Notes: generated from the sequence alone by a model not told the origin. Shown: positions 50,111 to 59,463, counted from the first letter of the stretch. The stretch: 64,000 nucleotides of DNA from Azoarcus sp. KH32C (GCF_000349945.1 NC_020516.1:248001-312000); one strand, 5' to 3'. Numbers and translations are program-made.

Positions 50111-51202
50111 ATGCGAGTGCGAATGCTTCTGGCCGCCGTGTGCGGCTTCGTCGCGTTGAGTGTCGGGGCTGCGGGGGGAGGCGGCGCTCTCAACGTTTAC
50201 AACTGGAACGACTACATCGCCCACGACACGATCGCGAGCTTCGAGAAGGCGACCGGCACCCGCGTGCGCTACGACCTGTACGACAGCAACGCCACGCTGC
50301 AGGCGAAGCTGCTGACGGGGGCTAGCGGCTACGATGTTGTCTATCCCAGCGTCGAATACGCGGGGCGGCAGATCCAGGCGGGCATCTTCCAGCCGCTGGA
50401 CAAGGCGAAGCTGCCGAACCTGCACAACATCGATCCGATCCTGCTCAAGGCGGTCGAGGCGGCCGACCCCGGCAACCGCTTCGTCGTGCCCTACATGTGG
50501 TACACGACCGGCGTCGCGATCAACGTCGACAAGGTCACCAAGGCCTTGGGCGGCAAGCTTCCGGACAACGCGTGGGACCTGCTGTTCAAGCCCGAGGTGA
50601 CGTCGCGCCTGCGCGACTGCGGTATCTCCGTGATGGACGAGGCGAGCGACGTCGTGCCGGCGGCGATGCTTTATGCCGGCAAGGACACGAAGCGCATGGA
50701 TACGGCTGATATCCGGGCGGCGGTGGAGCGCATCCTGCCGGTGCGAAAGGACATCCGCGTGTTCAACTCGTCGCCGATCGATCTGATGGCGAAGGGCAGC
50801 GTGTGCGTGGCGATGATGTTCTCGGGCGACGCGCTGATCGCGGCCCGGCGCGCGGCCGAGTCGCATACCGGGGCGAATGTGCGTTACCTGATCCCCGAGC
50901 AGGGGGCGATGATGTCGGTCGATGTGATGGCGATCCCGAAAGACGCGTCCCACGTCGATAACGCCCATGCGTGGATCAACGCGATGATGGATCCGAAGGT
51001 GATCGCGGAGATCTCCAACGAGACCTTCTATATCAGCGCCAACCGCGCCGCGCTGCCGCTGATGTCCAAGGAGATCACCGGGAATCCGGCGATCAACGTG
51101 CCCGACGACGTCAAGGCCCGCCTGCATCCCAAGCCGGTGCTGACGAAGGAAGTGCAGCGCGAGATGACGCTGGCCTTGAACCGCTTCAAGACGTCAAAAT
51201 AG
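50111..51202 (+). CDS. potF: Polyamine ABC transporter substrate-binding protein (PotF-like)
   Basis: 363 residues from the ATG at 50111, preceded by GAGGG; upstream ATGs at 50012 and 50087 lengthen the leader without a clear ribosome binding site. Signal peptide MRVRMLLAAVCGFVALSVGAA. The mature start LNVYNWNDYIAHDTIASFEKATG is the hallmark of PotD/PotF, followed by YDVVYPS and FVVPYMWYTTGVAIN. It binds putrescine or a related polyamine in the periplasm and delivers it to PotHI. First gene of a four-gene operon, 31 bp before potG. Confidence 0.9.
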   Translation: MRVRMLLAAVCGFVALSVGAAGGGGALNVYNWNDYIAHDTIASFEKATGTRVRYDLYDSNATLQAKLLTGASGYDVVYPSVEYAGRQIQAGIFQPLDKAKLPNLHNIDPILLKAVEAADPGNRFVVPYMWYTTGVAINVDKVTKALGGKLPDNAWDLLFKPEVTSRLRDCGISVMDEASDVVPAAMLYAGKDTKRMDTADIRAAVERILPVRKDIRVFNSSPIDLMAKGSVCVAMMFSGDALIAARRAAESHTGANVRYLIPEQGAMMSVDVMAIPKDASHVDNAHAWINAMMDPKVIAEISNETFYISANRAALPLMSKEITGNPAINVPDDVKARLHPKPVLTKEVQREMTLALNRFKTSK

Positions 51203-51233
51203 CTCATCATGGTCGCTCGGGGCGCGCATCCGG

Positions 51234-52337
51234 ATGGCGGAAGATCGGGACGGGGATTCGGCATACCTGCGCATTGATCGCGTAAGCAAGCGTTTCGACG
51301 AGACGCTCGCGGTCGATGACGTGTCCCTCGACATCCGCAAACACGAGATCTTTGCGCTGCTGGGCAGTTCCGGCTGCGGCAAGACGACCTTGCTGCGCAT
51401 GCTCGCGGGACTCGAGACCCCGGGGACGGGCCGCATCGTGCTCGATGGCCAGGACCTGGCCGAGGTGCCCGCGCATCAGCGGCCGACGAACATGATGTTC
51501 CAGTCATACGCCCTCTTTCCCCACATGACCGTGGAGGCCAACGTGGCCTTCGGCCTGCGCCAGGAGCGGCCGCGCTGGTCGCGGGCCGAGGTCGCCGCGC
51601 GCGTCGCCGAGATGCTCGATCTCGTGCAGATGCAGCGCTACGCCCGGCGCAAGCCGCACGAGCTCTCCGGCGGGCAGCAGCAGCGCGTGGCACTCGCGCG
51701 AAGCCTGGCGAAGCAGCCGAAACTGCTGCTGCTGGACGAACCGCTCGCCGCGCTCGACAAGAAGATCCGCCAGCAGACGCAGCTCGAACTCGTGAGCCTG
51801 ATCGAGCGGGTCGGCGTGACCTGCATCCTGGTCACTCACGACCAGGAAGAGGCGATGACGATGGCGACGCGCATCGGCGTGATGTCCGAGGGGCGCCTGC
51901 TGCAGGTCGGCACGCCCGACGAGATCTACGAGCGCCCGAATTGCCGTTTCACCGCCGAATTCGTCGGCGACACGAACCTCTTTCACGGCCGCGTGACCGA
52001 TTCGGGGTTCGTGTGCGATGACTCCCCCGAGCCGCTCGCGCTCGCGTCGGGACACGGCACCGTCGGCGAGACGGCCTGGCTCTCGGTGCGGCCAGAACGC
52101 ATGATGCTGAGCCGCGAGCGGCCGGACGGACGTGCGGGCTGGAATCGCGCGCAGGGCGAGGTCGCGGACATCGCCTACCTCGGCAGCTATTCGGTGTATC
52201 ACCTGCGTCTGCCGGGCGGGCGGATCGTGCTCGCGAGCGCGCCCTCGCTGCAGTGGGGTGAGGCCTCCGCGCCGACCTGGGGCGATGCCTTGTGGCTCGC
52301 ATGGCCAGCCGCCGCGGGCGTGGTGCTGCTGCAATGA
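51234..52337 (+). CDS. potG: Polyamine ABC transporter ATP-binding protein (PotG-like)
   Basis: 367 residues. Walker A LLGSSGCGKTTLLRMLAG, Q-loop NMMFQSYALFPHMTV, signature ELSGGQQQRVALARSLAKQPKLLLLDEPLAALDKKIR, H-loop LVTHDQEEAMTMATRIGV, then the TOBE-type regulatory C-terminus (FVGDTNLFHGRV, LSVRPERMML, IAYLGSYSVYHLRL). All catalytic motifs are intact. It energises uptake through PotH and PotI. Its TGA overlaps the potH ATG. Confidence 0.93.
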   Translation: MAEDRDGDSAYLRIDRVSKRFDETLAVDDVSLDIRKHEIFALLGSSGCGKTTLLRMLAGLETPGTGRIVLDGQDLAEVPAHQRPTNMMFQSYALFPHMTVEANVAFGLRQERPRWSRAEVAARVAEMLDLVQMQRYARRKPHELSGGQQQRVALARSLAKQPKLLLLDEPLAALDKKIRQQTQLELVSLIERVGVTCILVTHDQEEAMTMATRIGVMSEGRLLQVGTPDEIYERPNCRFTAEFVGDTNLFHGRVTDSGFVCDDSPEPLALASGHGTVGETAWLSVRPERMMLSRERPDGRAGWNRAQGEVADIAYLGSYSVYHLRLPGGRIVLASAPSLQWGEASAPTWGDALWLAWPAAAGVVLLQ

Positions 52338-53266
52338 ATCGCCGCTTCTTCCTGCTGCGCGGCCGATTCTGGGTGGGCTGCGTGCCTTGGGCGTGGATGC
52401 TGGTGTTCTTCGTGCTGCCTTTCGCGCTGATCGCGAACGTGAGCCTGTCGACGCCGGAACTGTCGGTGCCGCCCTACGTGTCGCCGCTGCATGCCGAGCC
52501 GGGCCGCGCGCTGCCGGAATTCCGCCCCGACCTCGCGAGCTATGGTCGCCTAGGCGACGAGCTCCGCGCGCTTCGCGAGGACGGCGGCGAACGGCAGTAC
52601 CTGCAGGCCTACGGCAACTCGCTGCTGCTCGCAGGCCTCACGACGCTGTGCTGCCTGCTGATCGGTTACCCCTTCGCCTATCACATCGCCCGCTCGCGCG
52701 AGCCGACGCGCAACACGCTGTTGATGCTCGTGATGCTGCCGTTCTGGACCTCGTTCCTGCTGCGCGTCTATGCGTGGATGGTGCTGCTCGACAGCAGCGA
52801 ACTCGGGCTGATCAACCACGCGCTGCTCGCGCTGGGGCTGATCGATGCACCGCTGCAGCTCCTTTACAACAGCGGGGCGGTGCTGGTCGGGATGATCTAC
52901 AGCTATCTGCCCTTCATGGTGCTGCCGCTCTATGCGAACCTCGTGAAGCTCGACGTGCGCCTGCTGGAGGCGGCGGGCGATCTTGGCGCGCGTCCCTGGA
53001 CGACCTTCGTGGCGATCACCTTGCCGCTGTCGCAGCGCGGCATCATCGCCGGCGCGATGCTGGTGTTCATCCCCGCGGTGGGCGAGTTCGTGATCCCCGA
53101 CCTGCTCGGCGGCGGCGACGTGCTGATGATCGGGCGCAAGATCTGGGACGACTTCGGTCCGAACCAGGACTGGCCGATGGCGGCGGCGGTCGCGGTCATC
53201 ATGGTCCTGCTGCTGATCGCGCCGATCATGCTGTTCTACCGCCATGGCCGGGAGAACGGGTCGTGA
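52334..53266 (+). CDS. potH: Polyamine ABC transporter permease (PotH-like)
   Basis: 310 residues from the ATG at 52334 that overlaps the potG stop (ATGA). Six predicted helices; a large first periplasmic loop; the cytoplasmic EAA motif EAAGDLGARPWTTFVAITLPLSQRGIIAG. It also carries VGEFVIPDLLGGGDVLMIG, typical of PotH. The longer frame starting at 52292 lies inside potG and is discarded. Confidence 0.92.
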   Translation: MNRRFFLLRGRFWVGCVPWAWMLVFFVLPFALIANVSLSTPELSVPPYVSPLHAEPGRALPEFRPDLASYGRLGDELRALREDGGERQYLQAYGNSLLLAGLTTLCCLLIGYPFAYHIARSREPTRNTLLMLVMLPFWTSFLLRVYAWMVLLDSSELGLINHALLALGLIDAPLQLLYNSGAVLVGMIYSYLPFMVLPLYANLVKLDVRLLEAAGDLGARPWTTFVAITLPLSQRGIIAGAMLVFIPAVGEFVIPDLLGGGDVLMIGRKIWDDFGPNQDWPMAAAVAVIMVLLLIAPIMLFYRHGRENGS

Positions 53267-54144
53267 GCGGCGCTTCGCGGCGTTGGGGGGCGAAGGGCTG
53301 GCTGCTGACGGTGTTCGCCTTCCTCTACGTGCCGATCCTGTGCCTCGTCGTGTTCTCCTTCACCGGCGGCGAAATCACGACCCAGCTCGATGGGCTGTCG
53401 CTGCGCTGGTACGCGGAGCTCGCCGCCGACGACGAGTTGCAGACGGCGGTGTTGCTGTCGCTGCGCGTGGCCGCGCTGGCCGCCTCGGCCGCGGTAGTCG
53501 TGGGGACGGCGGCGGCGGTCGTGCTGACGCGCTTCGGCCCCTATTTCGGCAGTCGCGTCCTCCCCGGTGTGATCACGGCGCCGATGGTGATGCCGGAGGT
53601 CGTGGTCGGGCTGTCCTTGGTGCTCCTCTTCACGCATCCGGGCTGGTCCTTCCTCGGCGGGCGCGGCGTCGGAGCGATCTGGGCGGCGCACACGACGCTG
53701 TGCGTGGCCTACGTCGCGGTGCTGGTGCAGTCGCGCTTGCGCGAGATGGATCGCTCGCTCGAGGAGGCGGCGCTCGACCTCGGCTGTCCGCCATTCAAGG
53801 TGTTCTTCGTGATCACGGTGCCGGTGATCGCGCCGGCGCTGGTGTCGGGCTGGCTGCTCGCCTTCACGCTGTCGATGGACGATTTCGTGTTGGCGGCCAT
53901 GCTGTCCAACCCCGGCAGCACGACCCTGCCGGTGCTGATCTTCGCGCGCCTGCACCACGGGCTGAAACCGGAGATCAATGCGCTCGCGACGGTGATCGTC
54001 GCGATCGTGTCGGTTGCGGTGATCGTGGGAAATCGCGTGATGTTGTCCGCGCAAGCGCGCCGCACGGCAGCGATGGTCCGCGCGGCGGCGGGACGGGAAC
54101 GTGCATCTCCCGTTACACTTCCTGCTACACATCGTCGCCCGTAA
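53263..54144 (+). CDS. potI: Polyamine ABC transporter permease (PotI-like)
   Basis: 293 residues from a GTG at 53263 that overlaps the potH stop by 4 bp; the long upstream open frame runs out of phase through potH. Six helices, EAA motif EEAALDLGCPPFKVFFVITVPVIAPALVSG and the PotI-typical SMDDFVLAAMLSNPGSTTLPVLIFA. Partner of PotH in the membrane channel. The C-terminus is a basic Ala-rich tail. The next gene begins 12 bp later. Confidence 0.92.
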   Translation: MSGASRRWGAKGWLLTVFAFLYVPILCLVVFSFTGGEITTQLDGLSLRWYAELAADDELQTAVLLSLRVAALAASAAVVVGTAAAVVLTRFGPYFGSRVLPGVITAPMVMPEVVVGLSLVLLFTHPGWSFLGGRGVGAIWAAHTTLCVAYVAVLVQSRLREMDRSLEEAALDLGCPPFKVFFVITVPVIAPALVSGWLLAFTLSMDDFVLAAMLSNPGSTTLPVLIFARLHHGLKPEINALATVIVAIVSVAVIVGNRVMLSAQARRTAAMVRAAAGRERASPVTLPATHRRP

Positions 54145-54156
54145 CAAGGATTCCGC

Positions 54157-56133
54157 ATGGCCGAAGCCGCTGCGCAAGAACTGAACCCTGCGCCGCGGGG
54201 CGTGGTGATGGACGCTTCGTCCGAAGCAACGCCACCGGCTCCCCCGGAACCGTCCGAGCAGCCGGTGAGCCTGGCGGCGCTGTATCGCGCGCTGTGGCTC
54301 CATGCCGAGGGCGCGCGGCCGCTGATCTTCGGGTCATTCGCGCTGCTGCTCGCGTCGCAGTTGTTCAAGCTCGCCGTGCCCTGGCTTGCCGGCAGCGCGA
54401 TCAACGCGATCCAGGCCGGCGGGCTCGGCGCGCTCCCGGAGGCCGGGCGCTGGCTGATGCTGCTGTTCGCGTCGATCGTCGCGACCTGGCTGCTGCACGG
54501 CCCCGGGCGCATCCTCGAGCGCAACGTCGCGATGCGGGTGCGCGAGCAGTTGTCGGAATTGCTCGTGCGGCGGCTGCTGCAAGCGCCGCTCGCGTGGCAC
54601 GAGCGTCACCATTCGGGCGAGATCACGCATCGCGTGCAGCAGAGCACCGGCGCGCTGTACGACTTCGCGCAGAACCAGTTCATCTACCTGCAGAACACGG
54701 TGCAGTTGATCGGCCCGGTGGTCGCGCTGTGGCTCATTTCACCACTCGTCGGCAGCGTCGCGGTGGTCGGGTACGGCCTGATCGCCTTCCTGATCACGCG
54801 CTTCGACCACGTGATGATGCGTATCGCCGTCGACACCAACCGCGCCGAGCGAGCCTATACGGCGACCCTGGTCGATGTGCTCGGCAACGTGTTGTCGGTG
54901 CTCGCGCTGCGCCGTGGAGAGGGCGTTGCGCGACTGATCGCCGCGCGCCTCGCGCAGATGGCCGGGCCCTTGAAGCGCAGCATCGTGCTCAACGAGGCCA
55001 AGTGGTGCTCCGTCGATCTGCTCGCGAGCCTGCTGTGGTGCGTGCTCGTGACCGTCTATGCGATGCAGGCGTCCGGCGCGGTCGGCGGCGCGGCGGCGGC
55101 CGGAGTCGTCACCGGGATTGCGCTGGGCAAGGTGTTCATGGTCTATGAGTACGCGCAGCAGGCGGGCGGCGTGATCACCGCGATCGCGTCGCACTTCCAG
55201 TCGCTCGCGCGCCAGCGGGCGGACTATGCGGCCGGCGAGCCGATGTTCTCCGCGCCGGTCGCTGCCGAGCCGATGCTGCATCTGGCCGACGGCGATCCGT
55301 GGCAGCGGCTGGCACTCACGGATCTGCGCTTTTCGCACGCCGCGGCGCACGAGGCGGGGCCGCGGGCCGGTGCAGTGATCGACATCGAGCGGCTGGAGCT
55401 CGAACGCGGTCGCCACTATGCGCTGGTCGGGCCGAGCGGTGCGGGGAAGAGCACGCTGTTGCGTCTTCTCGCCGGGCTCGATTGTCCGCAGGCCGGCGCC
55501 GTGAGTTTCGACGGCCGAGCCGAACCGGAGCCGGCGGCGATGCTGCGCGGCATCGCGACGCTGATCCCGCAGCAGGCCGAGATGTTCGACGGCACGCTCG
55601 CCGAGAACCTGCTGCTCGGCGCGGATCTGTCGGCGGAGCACATCGCGGCCGCGCTGGAGGCGGCCTGCGCTGGCGAGTTGGTCGAGGACCTGCGCAGCGG
55701 GCTCGCGACGCGCGTGGTCGAGGGCGGCGCGAACTGGTCCGGCGGGCAGCGCCAGCGGCTCGCGCTCGCGCGCGGTGTGCTGGCCGCGGAAGCTTGCTCG
55801 CTGGTGTTGCTCGACGAGCCGACCAGTGCGCTGGACCCGGAGACCGAGGCGCGCGTCTATGGTGGGCTATTCGAGCATTTCGTCGGCGCGACGCTGGTGT
55901 CGTCGGTGCATCGCCTGCATCTGCTCGACCGCTTCGACAGCGTGATCCTGATGCAGGCCGGGTGCATCGTCGGCGCCGGCAGCGCGTGGGAGCTTGCGCA
56001 GTCGTCGGCGCTGTTCCGCGAGATGCTCGCGGCGCAGGAGGCCGGTGCGAAAGGGGGCGATCGGCGCCACCAGCCTGACCGGCGGCGCAACAGAGAGGGC
56101 AACCCGCGAGCTGCCCTCGATGATGGTGTGTGA
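54157..56133 (+). CDS. ABC exporter, fused membrane and ATPase domains (MsbA-like half transporter)
   Basis: 658 residues, AAGGA before the ATG. The N-terminal ~35 residues are Pro-rich; a six-helix exporter domain spans ~40-340 with the conserved coupling region HERHHSGEITHRVQQST. The nucleotide-binding domain has LVGPSGAGKSTLLRLLAGLD, NWSGGQRQRLALARGVLAAEACSLVLLDEPTSALDPETEARV and an H-loop VHRLHLLDRFD. No C39 or accessory secretion domain and no membrane-fusion partner beside it, so a classical type I secretion role for the neighbouring RTX proteins is not supported by context alone. It follows potI by 12 bp and may share its transcript. The substrate is unknown. Confidence 0.85.
   Translation: MAEAAAQELNPAPRGVVMDASSEATPPAPPEPSEQPVSLAALYRALWLHAEGARPLIFGSFALLLASQLFKLAVPWLAGSAINAIQAGGLGALPEAGRWLMLLFASIVATWLLHGPGRILERNVAMRVREQLSELLVRRLLQAPLAWHERHHSGEITHRVQQSTGALYDFAQNQFIYLQNTVQLIGPVVALWLISPLVGSVAVVGYGLIAFLITRFDHVMMRIAVDTNRAERAYTATLVDVLGNVLSVLALRRGEGVARLIAARLAQMAGPLKRSIVLNEAKWCSVDLLASLLWCVLVTVYAMQASGAVGGAAAAGVVTGIALGKVFMVYEYAQQAGGVITAIASHFQSLARQRADYAAGEPMFSAPVAAEPMLHLADGDPWQRLALTDLRFSHAAAHEAGPRAGAVIDIERLELERGRHYALVGPSGAGKSTLLRLLAGLDCPQAGAVSFDGRAEPEPAAMLRGIATLIPQQAEMFDGTLAENLLLGADLSAEHIAAALEAACAGELVEDLRSGLATRVVEGGANWSGGQRQRLALARGVLAAEACSLVLLDEPTSALDPETEARVYGGLFEHFVGATLVSSVHRLHLLDRFDSVILMQAGCIVGAGSAWELAQSSALFREMLAAQEAGAKGGDRRHQPDRRRNREGNPRAALDDGV
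56095..56118 (-). terminator. Stem-loop downstream of the first RTX gene, inside the 3' end of the ABC exporter gene
   Basis: GAGGGCA (56095-56101) and TGCCCTC (56112-56118) form a 7-bp stem with a 10-nt loop 22 bp beyond the RTX stop on the minus strand, followed by a short TCTGTTG. It could end the RTX message from within the convergent gene. Weak U tract, so confidence is modest. Confidence 0.35.
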
Positions 56134-56139
56134 TTCGGG

Positions 56140-57756
56140 TCAGACGAGCAGTGAATCCACGTCCGCGAAGTTGGCGGCGCTGATGCCGGTCAGCACGCCC
56201 TTGAGGTTCGCGATCTGCACGGCCGCGCCGGCGCCGCTGCCGTCGGCGTCGTAGAAGAGCTTGCTGCCGTCGAGGATCAGGAAGTCGTTGGCGTCCAGCG
56301 CGGCTTTGCCGAAGACCACTTCATCCGCGCTGATGCCGCCGGCGAGCGAGGTGTAGACGTCGGCGTCGAAGGCGAGCACATCTTCAGCGGCGTTGAAATC
56401 GGCAATGTTGTCTCTGCCGCCCGCGGCGATGTTGTCGAAGACGAAGGTGTCGTGGTCCAGTCCGCCGACGATCTTGTCGGCGCCGTCGCCCGCGACGATC
56501 CAGTCATTGCCCGCCCCGGCGACGATCTTGTCGTTGCCCGCTCCGGCCTGGATGGAGTCGTTGCCGCTGCCGGTGACGATGTTGTCGTTGCCAAGACCGG
56601 ACTCGACCTCGTTGCTGCCATCGCCCGCTACGATCTTGTCGTTGCCCGCGCCGGTCGTGATGTCGTCGTTACCGGACCCGGTCGTGACCTTGTTGTTGCC
56701 GCCGTCGGCATCGATGTCGTTGTTGCCGTCGCCGGCGACGATCTTGTCATTGCCTGCACCGGTCGTGATGGTGTCGTCGCCCGCGCCGGTGACGATGTTG
56801 GCGTTGCCTTCGGTGTCGTCGATGCGGTTGTTGCCGCTGTCGTCGATGATCTTGTCATTGCCGGCGCCGCCGCTGATCGTATCGTCGCCGGCGCCGCCGA
56901 AGAGCTGGTCGTTGCCGAGGCCGCCGATGAGGGTGTCGTTGCCTTCTTCGCCCCAGACCTTGTCGTTGCCGGTCGAGGCGTCGAGGAAGTCGTTGCCGGC
57001 CGTGCCGTCGATCTTGTCGCTGCCGGCATAGAGGCCGGCCATCAGCGAGTCGAAGCCCGCGGTCTCGAGGTTGTCGATGACGTGAGAGGCGTCGATCTTG
57101 ACGCCGCTGATACTGCCTTGCGGGCTGTAGCTCTGGATCCCGTGATCGTTCGCGAGGAGCGTGCCCCATTCGAACGAGGTCACTTTGCCGTTCAGCGTGC
57201 CGAGGCCGCCGGTGAGGTCACCGCTGACGCCGACCTTGCCGTTGAGCTTGACGTACAACCACTCGTCGCCCGGCGTCGCCGGATTGTCGTCGTGCCACGC
57301 GAGGACGAGTGACGTGAGCTTGCCGTTCAATGCGCCGGTGTTGATGTTGACCTTGCCCGAGCCGAACAGGACCTGCGCCGCCTGGTCGTTGCCGAGCTCG
57401 ATTTCCCGCAACGACAGATCGGACAGTTGGACATCGCCGGCGGACGTCATCGACATCTTCAGGCTACCGTGCGCATCGAGCGATGCCCCGTCGGCGGCCG
57501 TCAGCTCGATTTCGCTCAGGGTTGCCGAATTGCTGCGGACCGAACTGACGGTCGCATCCAGTGCCGTGCCGTCGCTCCACAGGGCGTGCACCGATGTGCT
57601 GTCGCCAGTCTCGGAAATCGGCGGAACGGACGAGATGGTATCGGCGGCATGCGAGACGGAGGTCTCCGCGGCGTCGATCTGTGCCGTGTAGGCTGCGTAG
57701 CTGAAGCCCGGGTCGAGGATGGCCGCCGTGGTATTCAGGTTGGTGAAGGTGGTCAT
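56140..57756 (-). CDS. RTX calcium-binding repeat protein 1
   Basis: 538 residues from the ATG at 57756, with GAGGAG upstream; an in-frame ATG 24 bases earlier is less likely. No signal peptide. Residues 1-230 form an unrecognised domain shared with the next gene (LNTTAAILDPGFSYAAYTAQ; SLVLAWHDDNPATPGDEWLYVKLNG). Residues ~245-440 are about twenty nonapeptide repeats of the GGxGxDx(L/I) kind (GNDTLIGGLGNDQLFGG, GAGNDKIVAGAGNDWIVAG), expected to wrap Ca2+ in a parallel beta-roll. The C-terminal ~100 residues (FVFDNIAAGGRDNIADFNAAEDVLAF ... DSLLV) look like a type I secretion signal region. Role unknown; surface or secreted protein. Confidence 0.85.
   Translation of the reverse strand: MTTFTNLNTTAAILDPGFSYAAYTAQIDAAETSVSHAADTISSVPPISETGDSTSVHALWSDGTALDATVSSVRSNSATLSEIELTAADGASLDAHGSLKMSMTSAGDVQLSDLSLREIELGNDQAAQVLFGSGKVNINTGALNGKLTSLVLAWHDDNPATPGDEWLYVKLNGKVGVSGDLTGGLGTLNGKVTSFEWGTLLANDHGIQSYSPQGSISGVKIDASHVIDNLETAGFDSLMAGLYAGSDKIDGTAGNDFLDASTGNDKVWGEEGNDTLIGGLGNDQLFGGAGDDTISGGAGNDKIIDDSGNNRIDDTEGNANIVTGAGDDTITTGAGNDKIVAGDGNNDIDADGGNNKVTTGSGNDDITTGAGNDKIVAGDGSNEVESGLGNDNIVTGSGNDSIQAGAGNDKIVAGAGNDWIVAGDGADKIVGGLDHDTFVFDNIAAGGRDNIADFNAAEDVLAFDADVYTSLAGGISADEVVFGKAALDANDFLILDGSKLFYDADGSGAGAAVQIANLKGVLTGISAANFADVDSLLV
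56791..57027. repeat. 237-bp block identical to 58510-58746 (RTX gene 1 copy)
   Basis: Reading the two RTX genes side by side, this stretch has no difference from 58510-58746, at a constant offset of 1719 bp, although sequences on both sides diverge. It encodes the first RTX repeats (TAGNDFLDASTGNDKVWG and onward). Confidence 0.8.
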
Positions 57757-57921
57757 GACGCGCTCCTCAAGAATCATCAAAGAACGAATCTGTCTGCTTG
57801 AAGAATAGTAAGCGGAGGAGTAGCGTTAGCCTTTCCTAATGTTTACTTCGCCTATGATTGATGAAAGTCAACGTACGGCGAGTCCTCTACCGGACGTTTC
57901 TTCATCACGACGTGCAAATAG

Positions 57922-57948
57922 AAAAGGCTGCCCGCGGGCAGCCTTTTT
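57922..57948 (-). terminator. Rho-independent terminator of the second RTX gene
   Basis: A palindrome centred on GGCTGCCCG/CGGGCAGCC is flanked by four A on one side and five T on the other, so it can terminate in both directions. It starts 18 bp beyond the stop of the RTX gene at 57967-59463. The only upstream transcription is on the minus strand. Confidence 0.8.
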
Positions 57949-57966
57949 GTTGACGCGTGACCGAGG

Positions 57967-59463
57967 TCAGACGAGCAGCGAATCCACATCCGCGAAGTTC
58001 GCGGCGCCGATGCCGGTGAGCACGCCCTTCAGGTTCGCGATCTGTACGGCGGCGCCCGCGCCGTTGCCGTCGGCGTCGTAGAAGAGCTTGCTGCCGTCGA
58101 GGATCAGGAAGTCGTTCGCATCCAGCGCGGTCTTGCCGAAGACCACTTCGTCGGCAGCGACGCCCCCGGCGAGCGAGGTGAAGACGTCGGTGTCGAAGGC
58201 GAGGAGGTCTTCGGCGGCGTTGAAGTCGGCGATGTTGTCCATGCCGCCGGCCGAGACGTTGTCGAACACGAAGGTGTCGATACCCAGTCCGCCGACGATC
58301 TTGTCCGCACCGTCGCCCGAGACGATCCAGTCGTTGCCCGCGCCGGCGACGATCTTGTCGTTGCCCGCCCCGGCCCAGATGAAGTCGTCGCCGCCGCCCG
58401 TGACGATGCTGTCGTTGCCGAGGCCGGTGTCGATGTCGTTGATGCCGTCGCCCGCGACCACCTTGTCGTTGCCCGCGCCGGTGGTGATGAAGTCGTCGCC
58501 CGCGCCGCTGACGATGTTGGCGTTGCCTTCGGTGTCGTCGATGCGGTTGTTGCCGCTGTCGTCGATGATCTTGTCATTGCCGGCGCCGCCGCTGATCGTA
58601 TCGTCGCCGGCGCCGCCGAAGAGCTGGTCGTTGCCGAGGCCGCCGATGAGGGTGTCGTTGCCTTCTTCGCCCCAGACCTTGTCGTTGCCGGTCGAGGCGT
58701 CGAGGAAGTCGTTGCCGGCCGTGCCGTCGATCTTGTCGCTGCCGGCGTAGAGGCCGGCCATCAGCGAGTCGAATCCCGAAGTATCGAGGTTGTCGACGAT
58801 TTGCGAGGCATCGATCTTGACGCCGCTGATCACGTGCGTCGGGCTGTAGCTCTGGATGCCGCTTTGAGTCGCGGTGAGCGTGCCCCATTCGAAGGAGGTG
58901 ACCTTCCCGGTGAGGCCGGTGAGGCCGTCGTCGATGCTTCCGGTCACGGCGACGCTGCCGTTGAGCTTGACGTACAGCCATTCGTCACCGGCGGTGCCCG
59001 GATTGTCGTTATGCCAGGCGAGGACCAGCGAGGTGAGCTTGCCGCCCAGGGCACCGGTGCTCACGTTGATGGTTGCCGAGCCGAACAGGACCTGGGCCGC
59101 CTGGTCGTTGCCGTAATCGGCTTCGCGCAGCGTCATGTTCGAGACGTCGAGGTCGGCCGTGACCTTGACGCTTCCTTTTACGTCGATCCATGCGCCGTCG
59201 CCGGACTCCAGCGACAGTTCGCTCAGGGTGGCCGAGGTGCTGCTCAGGGACGAAACGGTGGCGTCAAGAGTCGTTCCGTCGAACCATTCTGCGTGGGCCG
59301 ATGTTGCGCCGACGTCGTACGACATCGGCGAGTAGTAGGCGATCGTGTCGACGGCATCGACCAGCGAACTGCCGGCGGCTTCCATCTGTGCCGTGTAGGC
59401 GGAAAAGCTGAAGCCCGGGTTGAGCGTGGCTGCAGTGGTATTCAGGTCAACAAATGTAGCCAT
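57967..59463 (-). CDS. RTX calcium-binding repeat protein 2
   Basis: 498 residues. Paralogue of the first RTX protein along its full length: N-terminus LNTTAATLNPGFSFSAYTAQ, shared SLVLAWHNDNPGTAGDEWLYVKLNG and SFEWGTL, RTX repeats, and the same C-terminal end NLKGVLTGIGAANFADVDSLLV. It is shorter because it has fewer RTX repeats (the GGNNKVTTGSGNDD portion of protein 1 is missing). No signal peptide; probably exported by a type I system located elsewhere. Followed by its own terminator, so the two genes are separate transcription units. A 166-bp region upstream should hold its promoter. Confidence 0.85.
   Translation of the reverse strand: MATFVDLNTTAATLNPGFSFSAYTAQMEAAGSSLVDAVDTIAYYSPMSYDVGATSAHAEWFDGTTLDATVSSLSSTSATLSELSLESGDGAWIDVKGSVKVTADLDVSNMTLREADYGNDQAAQVLFGSATINVSTGALGGKLTSLVLAWHNDNPGTAGDEWLYVKLNGSVAVTGSIDDGLTGLTGKVTSFEWGTLTATQSGIQSYSPTHVISGVKIDASQIVDNLDTSGFDSLMAGLYAGSDKIDGTAGNDFLDASTGNDKVWGEEGNDTLIGGLGNDQLFGGAGDDTISGGAGNDKIIDDSGNNRIDDTEGNANIVSGAGDDFITTGAGNDKVVAGDGINDIDTGLGNDSIVTGGGDDFIWAGAGNDKIVAGAGNDWIVSGDGADKIVGGLGIDTFVFDNVSAGGMDNIADFNAAEDLLAFDTDVFTSLAGGVAADEVVFGKTALDANDFLILDGSKLFYDADGNGAGAAVQIANLKGVLTGIGAANFADVDSLLV
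58510..58746. repeat. 237-bp block identical to 56791-57027 (RTX gene 2 copy)
   Basis: Second copy of the identical block described for the first RTX gene; flanks are similar but not identical, which points to recent gene conversion or strong selection on this part. Confidence 0.8.

Noticed and set aside
52132..53262. Upstream extension of the potI frame
   Set aside because: It reads out of phase through potH; potI starts at the GTG overlapping the potH stop.
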